Below, piece after piece: positions 1 through 7,932 of a stretch of DNA of 64,000 nucleotides. The stretch lies in NCBI RefSeq assembly GCF_030053395.1, contig NZ_JASGBH010000011.1, positions 55,478 to 119,477 of the forward strand. The letters are read 5' to 3'. The stretch's first letter is position 1, and every line of letters starts with the position of its first letter. The stretch is from Limnohabitans lacus (GTDB lineage: Bacteria; Pseudomonadota; Gammaproteobacteria; Burkholderiales; Burkholderiaceae_C). Below the pieces are notes generated by a model, which was not told the DNA's origin, ran no database searches, and saw only the letters and a list, made by a program, of their open reading frames with translations. Made by a program: the position numbers and the translations under genes.

Positions 1-258
1 GCGGCGCAGGCCATTCCCAGCTACGCGCCGAACCAGGCTGCCAGTCACTTCAACAAGCTCGAGTGTTTCTGTTTCAACCAGTACACCCTCGAGCCCGGGG
101 AAAAGAAACGTTGGCCCGTGGCTTTCGTGATCGACCCCAAGTTGTCCAAGGACGTGACCACGATCACTTTGTCGTACACCTTCTTTGAAGTCGGTGGCAA
201 AACACCCGCAGCACCCGTTGCCGTTGTGTTGGACAAGCAGCCAGGAGCGGGTTCATGA
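1..258 (+). CDS. ctaG: Cytochrome c oxidase assembly protein CtaG/Cox11, C-terminal part
   Basis: The reading frame is open from the first base and ends with TGA at 256-258, giving the last 85 residues of a protein whose start lies before the window. It shows the Cox11 copper site Cys-Phe-Cys-Phe (Cys22 and Cys24 of the fragment) in the context KLECFCFNQYTLEPGE, and the beta-sandwich end with FVIDPKL. Cox11/CtaG delivers copper to the CuB centre of oxidase subunit I from the periplasmic face of the membrane. Its stop overlaps the next gene's start (ATGA), so the two are translated together. It heads the oxidase assembly cluster that follows. Confidence 0.95.
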   Translation, partial: AAQAIPSYAPNQAASHFNKLECFCFNQYTLEPGEKKRWPVAFVIDPKLSKDVTTITLSYTFFEVGGKTPAAPVAVVLDKQPGAGS

Positions 259-467
259 GTGAACAGCGCCAAGGCTCTTTGATCCGCACCGTTCAAGCCG
301 TGCTGTGGTCATTCATCGGTATTCGCAAAAATGCGGACTACCAAAAAGACATTGAAAAGCTCAATCCCTTCCACATCCTGGGAGTGGGCATTGCAGCCGC
401 TTTGTTGTTTGTGCTGGGGCTGATTGCCCTGGTCAATTGGGTCGTGGTTCAACCCACGGGTCTGTAA
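255..467 (+). CDS. DUF2970 small membrane protein
   Basis: A 70-residue protein with a soluble N-terminus carrying VLWSFIGIRKNADYQKD, then one hydrophobic segment at about residues 42-64. This is the pattern of the DUF2970 family, which in Burkholderiales sits between ctaG and ctaE. The start overlaps the ctaG stop by 4 bases and the stop lies 39 bases before ctaE. The function is not known. The position suggests a helper or small accessory subunit of the aa3-type oxidase, which is inference from context only. Confidence 0.85.
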   Translation: MSEQRQGSLIRTVQAVLWSFIGIRKNADYQKDIEKLNPFHILGVGIAAALLFVLGLIALVNWVVVQPTGL

Positions 468-506
468 ACCCCAAGATTCGATTTAGAAAAGAGAGCAGGA
501 GTCAGT

Positions 507-1388
507 ATGAGTTCCACCGCACACGGCACTACGCCTTATTACTTCGTACCCCATGAGTCCCGTCACCCCGTGATGGCCGCCATTGGTTTGTTCTTCGTGA
601 TCTTGGGCGCAGGCCAGTGGATCAACGGCGAAAGCTGGGGCATGTATTCATTGTTCTTTGGCTTGATCTGGTGGCTGACGGTTTTGTACCAATGGTTCAA
701 AGAGTCCATCGCTGAAAGTGAAGGCGGTCAATACGGCCGCAAGATCGATCTGTCCTACCGCTGGAGCATGACTTGGTTTATCTTCTCCGAAGTCATGTTC
801 TTCGGTGCCTTCTTCACGGCTTTGTGGTGGGCGCGCTCCCACTCGGTGCCCGCATTGGGCAGCCTCGAAAACGCACTGTTGTGGCCTGATTTCAAGGCCG
901 TGTGGCCCACATTGGCTGCAGGCGCTACAACATCGCCTGCTGGCATCATCGAGCCCTTCCAGACCATGACGCCTTTCTGGTTGCCCACCATCAACACCGC
1001 TTTGTTGTTGACATCGGGTGTGACCTTGACCGTGGCTCACCACGCCATGCAGCACGGTGACCGCAGCAAGACCATCAAATTCATGTGGATGACCGTCTTG
1101 TTGGGTGTGATCTTCTTGTTCGTGCAAGGCTATGAATACGCCCACGCTTGGAGCGATATGAACCTGAAGATGTCTTCGGGCGTGTACGGTTCGACCTTTT
1201 ACATGCTGACCGGCTTCCACGGTTTCCACGTGTTTGTGGGCATGTTGATGCTCTTGTTCATCACATTGCGTTTGCAAAAAGGCCACTTCACGCCTGAGCG
1301 TCACTTCGGTTTCGAAGGTGCTGCTTGGTACTGGCACTTTGTGGACGTGGTTTGGTTGGGTCTGTACATCCTGGTTTACTGGATGTAA
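507..1388 (+). CDS. ctaE: Cytochrome c oxidase subunit III
   Basis: The 293 residues are the usual length for bacterial subunit III, with seven predicted membrane helices. Recognisable family stretches are FIFSEVMFFGAFF (about residues 90-103, with the conserved Glu in helix III), YGSTFYMLTGFHGFHVFVGM and the C-terminal YWHFVDVVWLGLYILVYW. Subunit III stabilises the catalytic core of the aa3 oxidase in the inner membrane. An AGGAG ribosome site lies just before the ATG. Subunits I and II are not in the window and presumably lie upstream of ctaG. A hairpin terminator follows 15 bases after the stop. Confidence 0.97.
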   Translation: MSSTAHGTTPYYFVPHESRHPVMAAIGLFFVILGAGQWINGESWGMYSLFFGLIWWLTVLYQWFKESIAESEGGQYGRKIDLSYRWSMTWFIFSEVMFFGAFFTALWWARSHSVPALGSLENALLWPDFKAVWPTLAAGATTSPAGIIEPFQTMTPFWLPTINTALLLTSGVTLTVAHHAMQHGDRSKTIKFMWMTVLLGVIFLFVQGYEYAHAWSDMNLKMSSGVYGSTFYMLTGFHGFHVFVGMLMLLFITLRLQKGHFTPERHFGFEGAAWYWHFVDVVWLGLYILVYWM

Positions 1389-1403
1389 GGTCTGCCCGCC
1401 CTA

Positions 1404-1433
1404 ACAAAAAAGCGCCCAAGGGCGCTTTTTTGT
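1404..1433. terminator. Bidirectional rho-independent terminator between ctaE and the DUF2909 gene
   Basis: The arm ACAAAAAAGCGCCC (1404-1417) is perfectly mirrored at 1420-1433, so each strand has a GC-rich stem followed by a T-run. It lies between two convergent genes and can end transcription of both. Confidence 0.9.
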
Positions 1434-1449
1434 TGTTGATACAAAGCGT

Positions 1450-1683
1450 TCAGGCGCCAGCTGGGATGCCAGTCGGTTGGATCCAGCCCATCTTCCAGGA
1501 AATCAGGACGCAGATAAAGAGGACAATCGACAAGCCCACACGCAAAGCCAAGGCCGTGGCCATGCTGCCTTTGCGAGGCGCGGTGCCTTCACTTCGTGGA
1601 GCGCCGCTGCGCATCATGTAGATCAAAGCCCAAACGAGGCTGGCCAAGATGGCCAAAAAAGCAATTGCAACCAGTATTTTCAT
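1450..1683 (-). CDS. Twin-transmembrane protein, DUF2909 family
   Basis: The 77 residues form two hydrophobic helices (about residues 3-24 and 45-65) joined by a short basic loop, SGAPRSEGTAPRKG, as in the DUF2909 family that accompanies oxidase clusters in Burkholderiales. The function is unknown. The start is uncertain: ATG at 1683 gives MKILVAIAFL, while an in-frame ATG at 1692 would add three residues, and neither has a strong ribosome site. It is transcribed against its neighbours, diverging from the SURF1 gene only 15 bases away, and converging on the ctaE terminator. Confidence 0.75.
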   Translation of the reverse strand: MKILVAIAFLAILASLVWALIYMMRSGAPRSEGTAPRKGSMATALALRVGLSIVLFICVLISWKMGWIQPTGIPAGA

Positions 1684-1698
1684 GAGCCACATTATCCG

Positions 1699-2430
1699 AT
1701 GAGTCTGTCCCGTCCATCATTGCAGGGTATCTTGATCTTTGCAGCCGCCGCGCTGGGGATGGCCGTGACCTTTTCACTGGGCCTGTGGCAAGTTGGCCGA
1801 GGTGCGGAGAAATTGGCGCTGCAAGCTGCCAAAACGGAACGGATGACCAAGCCCGTGCTGGAAGGGCGCAGCTTACAGACGGCCATGTCAGCCGCCGACA
1901 TACAGGGCTTGCTGTACCGCGCCATGGCTCTTCAAGGCCAGTGGCTGCCGCAGCACACGGTCTATCTGGAAAACCGACAGATGAACGGCCGCGCTGGCTT
2001 TTATGTGGTCACGCCCATGCGCATGGAGGCCACGGGACAAGTGCTGCTGGTGCAGCGCGGATGGGCGCCTCGCGCCTTCAATGACCGCATGGCATTGCCA
2101 CCGGTTGACACGCCAGAGGGTCTGGTCGAAGTCATGGGTACATTAGCCCCTTGGCCATCGCGGCTGTACGATTTTGGCGGGGTGGAGGACGGCGCGATAC
2201 GGCAAAATCTCGACTTGGATGCTTTCCAACACCAGACGGGTTTGACGTTTGCAAACCTCAGTCTGATGCAGGCTGGATCGCCCTCAGAGGGCTTGTTGCG
2301 CGAATGGCCCCAGGTGGCCTCGGGTGTGGAAAAGCACCAAGGATATGCATTTCAATGGTTCGGGCTTTGCGCCCTGATCGCACTACTTTATGTCTGGTTT
2401 CAAATTGTCCAAGCACGCCGAAAAAAATGA
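1699..2430 (+). CDS. SURF1 family cytochrome oxidase biogenesis protein
   Basis: The 243 residues have the SURF1 topology: a membrane helix at about residues 8-28, a periplasmic domain, and a second helix near the C-terminus (YAFQWFGLCALIALLYVWFQI region). The periplasmic part carries the family signatures HTVYLENRQMNGRAGFYVVT and VLLVQRGWAPR. SURF1 proteins assist haem a insertion into subunit I of haem-copper oxidases. The ATG at 1699 was chosen because the membrane anchor begins right after it; a longer open frame upstream runs antisense to the DUF2909 gene. The 3' end overlaps the next gene by 41 bases. Confidence 0.93.
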   Translation: MSLSRPSLQGILIFAAAALGMAVTFSLGLWQVGRGAEKLALQAAKTERMTKPVLEGRSLQTAMSAADIQGLLYRAMALQGQWLPQHTVYLENRQMNGRAGFYVVTPMRMEATGQVLLVQRGWAPRAFNDRMALPPVDTPEGLVEVMGTLAPWPSRLYDFGGVEDGAIRQNLDLDAFQHQTGLTFANLSLMQAGSPSEGLLREWPQVASGVEKHQGYAFQWFGLCALIALLYVWFQIVQARRKK

Positions 2431-3103
2431 TCTGACCGATGCACCGTTGGGCATGACGGTGCACGACTTGCCGCAGCCTGGCGAAGTTGCCCAGGCGGAT
2501 GAGCAGCGGACCAACACAGGCCGCTGGAAAATGCTGGCCCTCTTGCTCGTGTGTGCAGCGCCCGTCATCGCTTCTTATTTCACCTATTACGTGGTGCGTC
2601 CCGAAGCGCGTCGACATTACGGCGAGTTGGTCACCCCCCAGGTGGATTTGCCCGCCAGCACAGCACTCAATTTGCAAGGTCAGCCTGTGGACTTGAAGAG
2701 CCTCAAAGGTCAATGGCTCTTGGTGGCTGTGGGCTCAGGTGACTGCCAAGATGCCTGCAAGGAAAACTTGTACTTTCAGCGCCAATTGCGCGAAATCATG
2801 GGCAAGGGCAAAGACCGCATGGACCGCGTCTGGGTGCTGACCGATCAGGCCCCTGTGGATGCGGCCTTGTTGCCCGCATTGCACCAAGCCCATGTTTTGA
2901 GGGTGGATCCGCAAGTGATTCAAGCCTGGTTGAGTCCTGCCGCAGGCCAGGCGGTGCAAGACCATCTGTATGTGATCGACCCGATGGGCCACTTCATGAT
3001 GCGATTTCCTGCGCACATGAATGTGGAGGGCGCATCCAAAGCCAAGAAAGACCTGGACCGTCTGCTGCGCGCATCGGCTTCCTGGGACGAGGCCGGACGC
3101 TGA
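2390..3103 (+). CDS. Membrane-anchored SCO/thioredoxin-like oxidase assembly protein
   Basis: The 237 residues comprise a 45-residue cytoplasmic head, one membrane helix at about 48-69, and a periplasmic thioredoxin-fold-like domain with a CQDAC motif at 119-123 in SGDCQDACKENLYF. This resembles the CxxxC copper site of SCO proteins and sits where SCO has it. The protein is conserved in Burkholderiales oxidase clusters, usually without a precise name. The start at 2390 overlaps SURF1 by 41 bases; an ATG at 2453 (MTVHDL) is an alternative that would remove most of the overlap. Its stop shares a base with the ctaA start. A role in copper or haem delivery is inferred. Confidence 0.8.
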   Translation: MSGFKLSKHAEKNDLTDAPLGMTVHDLPQPGEVAQADEQRTNTGRWKMLALLLVCAAPVIASYFTYYVVRPEARRHYGELVTPQVDLPASTALNLQGQPVDLKSLKGQWLLVAVGSGDCQDACKENLYFQRQLREIMGKGKDRMDRVWVLTDQAPVDAALLPALHQAHVLRVDPQVIQAWLSPAAGQAVQDHLYVIDPMGHFMMRFPAHMNVEGASKAKKDLDRLLRASASWDEAGR

Positions 3104-4269
3104 TGGCCATGACCACGGTCGACCTGTACAACCTCAACCCCATCTTGCAAGTGATGGGCGCGGGGTTGGCGTTTGCCTTGTTGCCGCTGATTTGGTGGGT
3201 CTGGCGGCATCGTCACGCGCCGAGTGGACGGCGCTTGCAGGCCTTGACCGTCTTGACCCTGTTCCTCACCTTTGATCTGATTTTGTTTGGCGCCTTCACG
3301 CGCCTGACCGATTCAGGCTTGGGCTGCCCTGATTGGCCGGGTTGCTACGGCAGTGCCACGCCCATGGGCGCACAGCAGCACATCGATGCCGCGCAGTCGG
3401 CCATGCCCACAGGCCCCGTCACGCATGGCAAGGCCTGGATCGAGATGGTGCACCGTTACTTGGCCACGGGTGTGGGCGTGTTGATCTTGATTTTGTCGGT
3501 CATGACCTGGCGTCTGCGCCGAAAGAACCCTGCCCATGCTGTCAGTTCTTGGTGGCCGACCTTCACCTTGTTGTGGGTGTGCATGCAAGGTGCTTTTGGC
3601 GCCTTGACGGTGACCATGAAACTCTTTCCGGCCATCGTGACCTTGCACTTGTTGTTCGGCATCGGCTTGTTGGCGCTGTTGGCTGCGCAGGCAGTGCGTT
3701 ACGAAGGCTGGCAAAGCCGACTTGTGCCGTCAGGCTGGCGCAAAGGTTTGTGGTTGGCCTATGCCCTGCTGTGGCTGCAGATCGCCTTGGGTGGCTGGGT
3801 CAGCACCAATTACGCGGTGCTCGCCTGCACCGGCTTTCCATCGTGCAACGGCTCTTGGCTGCCCACTTTGGATTGGCAGGGCTTTGCGCTTTGGCGTGAC
3901 CTGGGCCACACCGTCCATGGCGAGGTCTTGCCTTTTGTGGCGTTGACCACCATCCATTTCGTCCACCGCAGTGCGGCTTGGATGGTGTTGGCGGCTTTGG
4001 TGGCAGTGGCTTGGGGTTTGCGACGGGTGCCCAGCATGCAAAAGTTGGCCCATGCGGTGTGGGCCTTGGCCGCTTTGCAATTGGCCACGGGCCTGAGCAA
4101 TGTGGTGCTGGACTGGCCCTTGGTGGCGGCCGTGTTGCACACCGGCGGCGCCTCGGCCCTGGTGTTGGTATTGACCTGGGCGCTGTGCATCAGCCGCTCA
4201 GATTCTGTGAGTTCATCGGGTCCTGTTGTCCGTGAACGTTCTTCTTTTGATTCAAGGCCTGCTGCATGA
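3103..4269 (+). CDS. ctaA: Haem A synthase (COX15/CtaA family)
   Basis: The 388 residues form about eight membrane helices. The internal repeat expected for COX15/CtaA is visible: [17 protein letters not shown] at 67-83, a His-containing [10 protein letters not shown] near 114-123, and a second half with the cysteine pair CTGFPSC (242 and 248) and HFVHR. The enzyme oxidises the C8 methyl of haem O to a formyl group, producing haem A in the inner membrane. The start overlaps the preceding stop by one base and the end overlaps cyoE by 4 bases, so it is part of a tight operon with the farnesyltransferase that makes its substrate. Confidence 0.96.
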   Translation: MAMTTVDLYNLNPILQVMGAGLAFALLPLIWWVWRHRHAPSGRRLQALTVLTLFLTFDLILFGAFTRLTDSGLGCPDWPGCYGSATPMGAQQHIDAAQSAMPTGPVTHGKAWIEMVHRYLATGVGVLILILSVMTWRLRRKNPAHAVSSWWPTFTLLWVCMQGAFGALTVTMKLFPAIVTLHLLFGIGLLALLAAQAVRYEGWQSRLVPSGWRKGLWLAYALLWLQIALGGWVSTNYAVLACTGFPSCNGSWLPTLDWQGFALWRDLGHTVHGEVLPFVALTTIHFVHRSAAWMVLAALVAVAWGLRRVPSMQKLAHAVWALAALQLATGLSNVVLDWPLVAAVLHTGGASALVLVLTWALCISRSDSVSSSGPVVRERSSFDSRPAA

Positions 4270-5150
4270 CTGCTGCGACTTCTTCTCCTTGGCGCCAGTA
4301 TTACGCGCTGACCAAACCCCGTGTGGTTCAACTGATCGTGTTTTGTGCATTGATCGGCATGGTGTTGGCCGTTCCCGGCGCACCCCGCGTGCCTGAGCTG
4401 GTCTTGGGCCTGTGGGCTTGCGTTGGCATCTGGTTGGTGGCCGGTGCTGCGGCGGCTTTCAACTGTCTGGTCGAAAAAACGATCGACTCCAAAATGAAAC
4501 GCACCGCCTGGCGTCCCACGGCCAAGGGCGAGTTGAGCGACCGTCAAGCCCTCCTGTTTTCGGCCGCTTTGTGTGCGGTTGGCTCGGCCATTTTGTACGT
4601 GTTGGTCAACCCGCTGACCATGTGGCTGACCTTTGCCACTTTTGTGGGCTACGCCATCATTTACACCGTCATCTTGAAGCCCCTCACGCCCCAGAACATC
4701 GTGATCGGTGGCGCCAGTGGGGCCATGCCCCCTGTGTTGGGCTGGGCCGCCATGACGGGCGATGTGGGGCCTGAGGCGTTGATCCTGTTTTTGATCATCT
4801 TCTTGTGGACGCCACCGCACTTTTGGGCTTTGGCCTTGTACCGCGTCGAGGACTACCGCAAGTCGGGCCTGCCCATGCTGCCCGTGACCCACGGCAATGC
4901 CTTCACCCGCTTGCAAATTTTGCTGTACACCGTGGTGCTCATGGCCGCTTGCCTGATGCCCTTTGTGTACGGCATGAGCTCCTGGCTTTACTTGAGTGTG
5001 GCAGTGGTCCTGAGCATCGGCTTCATCGCCTATGCCGTGGCCTTGTTTCGCGCCTATTCGGACGAGTTGGCGCGCAAGACCTTCCGCTTTTCACTGATCC
5101 ACCTGAGTGCCTTGTTTGCCGCGCTCTTGGTGGACCATTACCTTTTTTGA
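4266..5150 (+). CDS. ctaB: Protohaem IX farnesyltransferase (haem O synthase)
   Basis: The 294 residues belong to the UbiA prenyltransferase superfamily, with about nine membrane helices. The first Asp-rich motif of the haem O synthase subfamily is [15 protein letters not shown] at 67-80, and the loop [21 protein letters not shown] carries the second one. It transfers a farnesyl group to haem b, giving haem O, which the product of the overlapping upstream ctaA converts to haem A. The start overlaps ctaA by 4 bases. The SCO gene begins 8 bases downstream. Confidence 0.97.
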   Translation: MTAATSSPWRQYYALTKPRVVQLIVFCALIGMVLAVPGAPRVPELVLGLWACVGIWLVAGAAAAFNCLVEKTIDSKMKRTAWRPTAKGELSDRQALLFSAALCAVGSAILYVLVNPLTMWLTFATFVGYAIIYTVILKPLTPQNIVIGGASGAMPPVLGWAAMTGDVGPEALILFLIIFLWTPPHFWALALYRVEDYRKSGLPMLPVTHGNAFTRLQILLYTVVLMAACLMPFVYGMSSWLYLSVAVVLSIGFIAYAVALFRAYSDELARKTFRFSLIHLSALFAALLVDHYLF

Positions 5151-5157
5151 GAACGCC

Positions 5158-5748
5158 ATGAACAAACGTCATTGGCTCGGTGGTCTTGGTTTGGCAGCCC
5201 TGCTGGCGCTTGTGGGCTGCGGCCAAGACAAACCGGCTTTTCGCGGTGTTGACATCACGGGCGCCACGTACGCCCAAGGCTGGGAGTTGGCCGACCAAAA
5301 CGGCCAAGTGCGGACACTCAAAGACTTTGCTGGCAAAGCGGTGGTGGTTTTCTTTGGCTACACCCAATGCCCGGATGTGTGCCCCACTTCGATGCAAGAG
5401 CTGGCCGAGGTCAAGCGCTTGCTGGGCAAAGACGGCGAGCGCTTGCAAGGCGTGTTCATCACCGTGGACCCTGAGCGCGACACGGCCGAGCTGCTCCAGT
5501 CCTACATGGCGAACTTTGACCCCAGCTTTGTGGCTTTGCGGGCCAGCACACCCGAGCAGTTGGACAAGGTCACCAAAGACTTCAAGATTTATTTCAAAAA
5601 GGTCGAGGGTAAAACGCCCACCAGCTACACCATGGACCATTCTGCGGGCAGCTACACCTTTGACGCGCAAGGCCGCGTGCGCTTGTACAACCGCTATGGC
5701 AGCGGAGCCCCCGCGCTGGCCGAGGACCTGAAAATCCTGCTCAAGTGA
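5158..5748 (+). CDS. SCO1/SenC family copper chaperone lipoprotein
   Basis: The 196 residues start with a lipoprotein signal ending in the lipobox LVGC (lipidated Cys21). The thioredoxin fold carries the SCO copper ligands CPDVCPT (Cys71 and Cys75) and His161 in YTMDHSAGSY, all three present. SCO proteins load or reduce the CuA site of oxidase subunit II. The ATG at 5158 was chosen because it gives a clean lipoprotein signal; an in-frame ATG at 5107 lies inside ctaB and would add an unlikely leader. It ends the oxidase cluster. Confidence 0.95.
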   Translation: MNKRHWLGGLGLAALLALVGCGQDKPAFRGVDITGATYAQGWELADQNGQVRTLKDFAGKAVVVFFGYTQCPDVCPTSMQELAEVKRLLGKDGERLQGVFITVDPERDTAELLQSYMANFDPSFVALRASTPEQLDKVTKDFKIYFKKVEGKTPTSYTMDHSAGSYTFDAQGRVRLYNRYGSGAPALAEDLKILLK

Positions 5749-5764
5749 GCAGGACGCCTCGGGT

Positions 5765-6754
5765 TCAGTTCACCTGAATCTTCTGGCCCACGATGATGTC
5801 GCCCAAGGCCTTGGTGTCGGATTGAATCCGGTTGCGCAAACCTTCGGGTGAAGAGCCCACCACCTGCCAGCCCTGCTGAAACAGGCGGGCGCGCATCTCA
5901 GGCGATCGCACGATGTCGCTCACCGTGGCCGAGAGTTTGTTCAGCACCGCTGGCGGCATGGCGGCCGGAGCGGCCACCCCATTCCAGATTTCCAGTTGGT
6001 AGTTCTGGATGCCGATTTCCGACAGGCTGCCCACCTCGGGGGCCAGCGAGCTGCGGCCGGCGCTGGTGGTGCCGATGGCACGCAGCTTGCCCGCGCGCAC
6101 CTGTGTCAAGGCCATGGCCGGTGGCAGCAGCGCCAGCTGGATTTGCCCGCCCATCATGGCGTTCATGATTTGCGGGTTGCCAGGGTAGGGCACATGCACG
6201 GGGTCGATGCCGGCCTTGGCCTTGAGCAGCTCCATGCCCAAATGCGCCACCGTGCCCACGCCAGGCGAGCCGTAACTGAGCTTGTTGCCACTTTGACGTG
6301 CTTGGGCTAGCCATTGGGCCGGCGTGCTTCCTGCAGCGTCCGCAGGGGCCGTCAACAACAAAGGGGCTGTTCCGATCAGGCTGACGGGAGCCAGATCCTT
6401 CAAAGGGTCATAGTTCACCTTGGGGTTGAGGATGCGGGCGATCGTCATGTTGCCGTTGATCATCAAGCCCAAGGTGTGGCCATCGGTGGACTTGGCCACA
6501 AAGTCGGCCGCGATGTTGCCGCCTGCGCCCACCTTGTTGTCCACCACCACGGTTTGACCCAAGGCTTTGCCCAAGGGCTCCGCCAAAGCGCGGGCGGTCA
6601 AGTCGGGGCTGGAGCCGGCGGGAAAGCCGACCACCAGCTTGATCGTTTGGCTGGGCCAGACAGGATCGGCTGCATGGGCCAGACCCACTGTGCAAGCCAG
6701 GCCGGTGGCCAGCACCAGTGCGCGGCGCGTCAAAGGGGGAGTGAACAAGGGCAT
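5765..6754 (-). CDS. Bug family (TctC-type) tripartite tricarboxylate transporter binding protein
   Basis: The 329 residues have a Sec signal at 1-28 (RRALVLATGLACTVGLAHA) followed by WPSQTIKLVVGFPAGSSPD, the classic Bug beta-strand and loop, and the later Bug stretch GVGTVAHLGMELLKAKAGI. Bug proteins are periplasmic binders of small carboxylates or related solutes. No tctA or tctB genes lie beside it, so it is an orphan binder, a common state in Burkholderiales, where these genes are greatly multiplied. The ligand cannot be told from sequence. It converges on the SCO gene with only 16 bases between. Confidence 0.93.
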   Translation of the reverse strand: MPLFTPPLTRRALVLATGLACTVGLAHAADPVWPSQTIKLVVGFPAGSSPDLTARALAEPLGKALGQTVVVDNKVGAGGNIAADFVAKSTDGHTLGLMINGNMTIARILNPKVNYDPLKDLAPVSLIGTAPLLLTAPADAAGSTPAQWLAQARQSGNKLSYGSPGVGTVAHLGMELLKAKAGIDPVHVPYPGNPQIMNAMMGGQIQLALLPPAMALTQVRAGKLRAIGTTSAGRSSLAPEVGSLSEIGIQNYQLEIWNGVAAPAAMPPAVLNKLSATVSDIVRSPEMRARLFQQGWQVVGSSPEGLRNRIQSDTKALGDIIVGQKIQVN

Positions 6755-6819
6755 GGGGAATCTCCAAAAACTGCGCCCACTTTAGCGCAGGCGAATGAAC
6801 GGGGCGATGCGCGCGAGAC

Positions 6820-6847
6820 AAAAAAATACCCAGCCTCAGCTGGGTAT
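6820..6847 (-). terminator. Rho-independent terminator of rpoH
   Basis: On the minus strand the stem ATACCCAGC (mirrored, 6826-6834 and 6839-6847) with a 4-base loop is followed by a run of T (A-run at 6820-6826 on the plus strand). It lies 19 bases after the rpoH stop. Confidence 0.9.
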
Positions 6848-6865
6848 GTTCAGAAATTGAAAAGC

Positions 6866-7798
6866 TCAAGCGAATTCGACGAGTGCTTTTTTCATTTTCT
6901 TCATGGCCGCGACTTCGATTTGGCGGATGCGCTCGGCGCTCACGCCGTATTCGGCCGCCAAGTCGTGCAGCGTCATGCCGCCCGAGCCGTTGTCGTTGAC
7001 CTTGAGCCAGCGCTCTTCCACGATGCGGCGGCTGCGTTCGTCCAAGGCGTTCAGCGCGGTCGCCAGGCCATCGCTGGCCATCACATCGCGCTGGTGCGCT
7101 TCGATCATGGCGGTGGGCTCATGGTTGGCATCGGCCAGGTAGGCGATCGGGCCAAAGGCCTGTTCACCATCGTCCGAGGGGGCTGGGTCGAGCAGCACAT
7201 CGCCGCCGGACATGCGCATTTCCATCTCGATGACCTCTTCGCGCTTGACGTTCAGGTCATGCGCCATCACGTCGATCTGGTCGGGCGTCAAGGTGTCGCG
7301 GTGGGTGCCGCTTTGGGCTTCGGCCTTGAAGCCTTGCTTCATCGAGCGCAGGTTGAAAAACAGCTTGCGCTGGGCCTTGGTCGTGGCGACCTTTACCATG
7401 CGCCAGTTTTTCAGGATGTACTCGTGGATCTCGGCCTTGATCCAGTGCAGCGCGTAGCTGACCAGACGCACGCCTTGATCGGGGTCGAAACGTTTGACAG
7501 CCTTCATCAGGCCGACATTGCCTTCTTGGATCAGGTCGCCGTGCGGCAGGCCATAGCCCAGGTATTGGCGCGACACCGACACCACCAAGCGCAGGTGCGA
7601 GAGCACCAGCTTGCGGGCGGCTTCCAGGTCGTCGTTGGCTTTGAGTTGGCGGGCGGCTTCTTGCTCTTCCTCGAGGGTGAGCATGGGCATGCGGTTGACC
7701 GCAGAGATGTACGCGTCCAAATGACCCAGCGAGGGCACCACGGCCCAAGGGTTGCTCAGAGTCATCGCGCTGGCCGGGGAAATGGTTTGATTGGTCAT
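6866..7798 (-). CDS. rpoH: RNA polymerase sigma factor RpoH (sigma-32)
   Basis: The 310 residues contain sigma region 2 (LVLSHLRLVVSVSRQYLGYGLPHGDLIQEGNVGLMKAV, then SYALHWIKAEIHEYILKNWR), the RpoH box QRKLFFNLR that marks this subfamily, and region 4 with a C-terminal helix-turn-helix (YGVSAERIRQIEVAAMKKM). It directs RNA polymerase to heat-shock promoters. AAGGAG lies 7-8 bases before the ATG. A perfect CIRCE operator lies 28 bases upstream of the start codon, so transcription is probably repressed by HrcA, placing the heat-shock sigma factor under a second heat-shock regulator. Confidence 0.97.
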   Translation of the reverse strand: MTNQTISPASAMTLSNPWAVVPSLGHLDAYISAVNRMPMLTLEEEQEAARQLKANDDLEAARKLVLSHLRLVVSVSRQYLGYGLPHGDLIQEGNVGLMKAVKRFDPDQGVRLVSYALHWIKAEIHEYILKNWRMVKVATTKAQRKLFFNLRSMKQGFKAEAQSGTHRDTLTPDQIDVMAHDLNVKREEVIEMEMRMSGGDVLLDPAPSDDGEQAFGPIAYLADANHEPTAMIEAHQRDVMASDGLATALNALDERSRRIVEERWLKVNDNGSGGMTLHDLAAEYGVSAERIRQIEVAAMKKMKKALVEFA

Positions 7799-7825
7799 AC
7801 CAGAACTCCTTTCAATGGCGCAATA

Positions 7826-7852
7826 TTAGCACTCTCGTTGGGTGAGTGCTAA
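7826..7852 (-). promoter_or_regulatory. CIRCE operator (HrcA binding site) upstream of rpoH
   Basis: The sequence is TTAGCACTC, nine bases, then GAGTGCTAA, which is the exact CIRCE consensus with its standard N9 spacer. HrcA binds CIRCE and represses heat-shock genes such as groESL. Reading toward rpoH, a TAATAT box overlaps the downstream arm, with a TTAGCA-like hexamer 18 bases before it in the other arm, so the operator would cover the promoter itself. The -10/-35 assignment is inferred; the palindrome is directly visible. Confidence 0.93.
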
Positions 7853-7932
7853 TACCCGGAGTCAAGAAGCCGTGTTCAGGTGTAACCGGTAGCCCACCAT
7901 GGGGCATGAGGGGCTTGGCTCAGGCCCGGCCA

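Noticed and set aside
6314..7852. Long plus-strand open frame (512 codons) across rpoH and the Bug gene
   Set aside because: It is antisense to rpoH and the Bug gene, which have clear family motifs. Its composition is Gln/His/Gly-rich, as expected for the reverse strand of GC-rich coding DNA.
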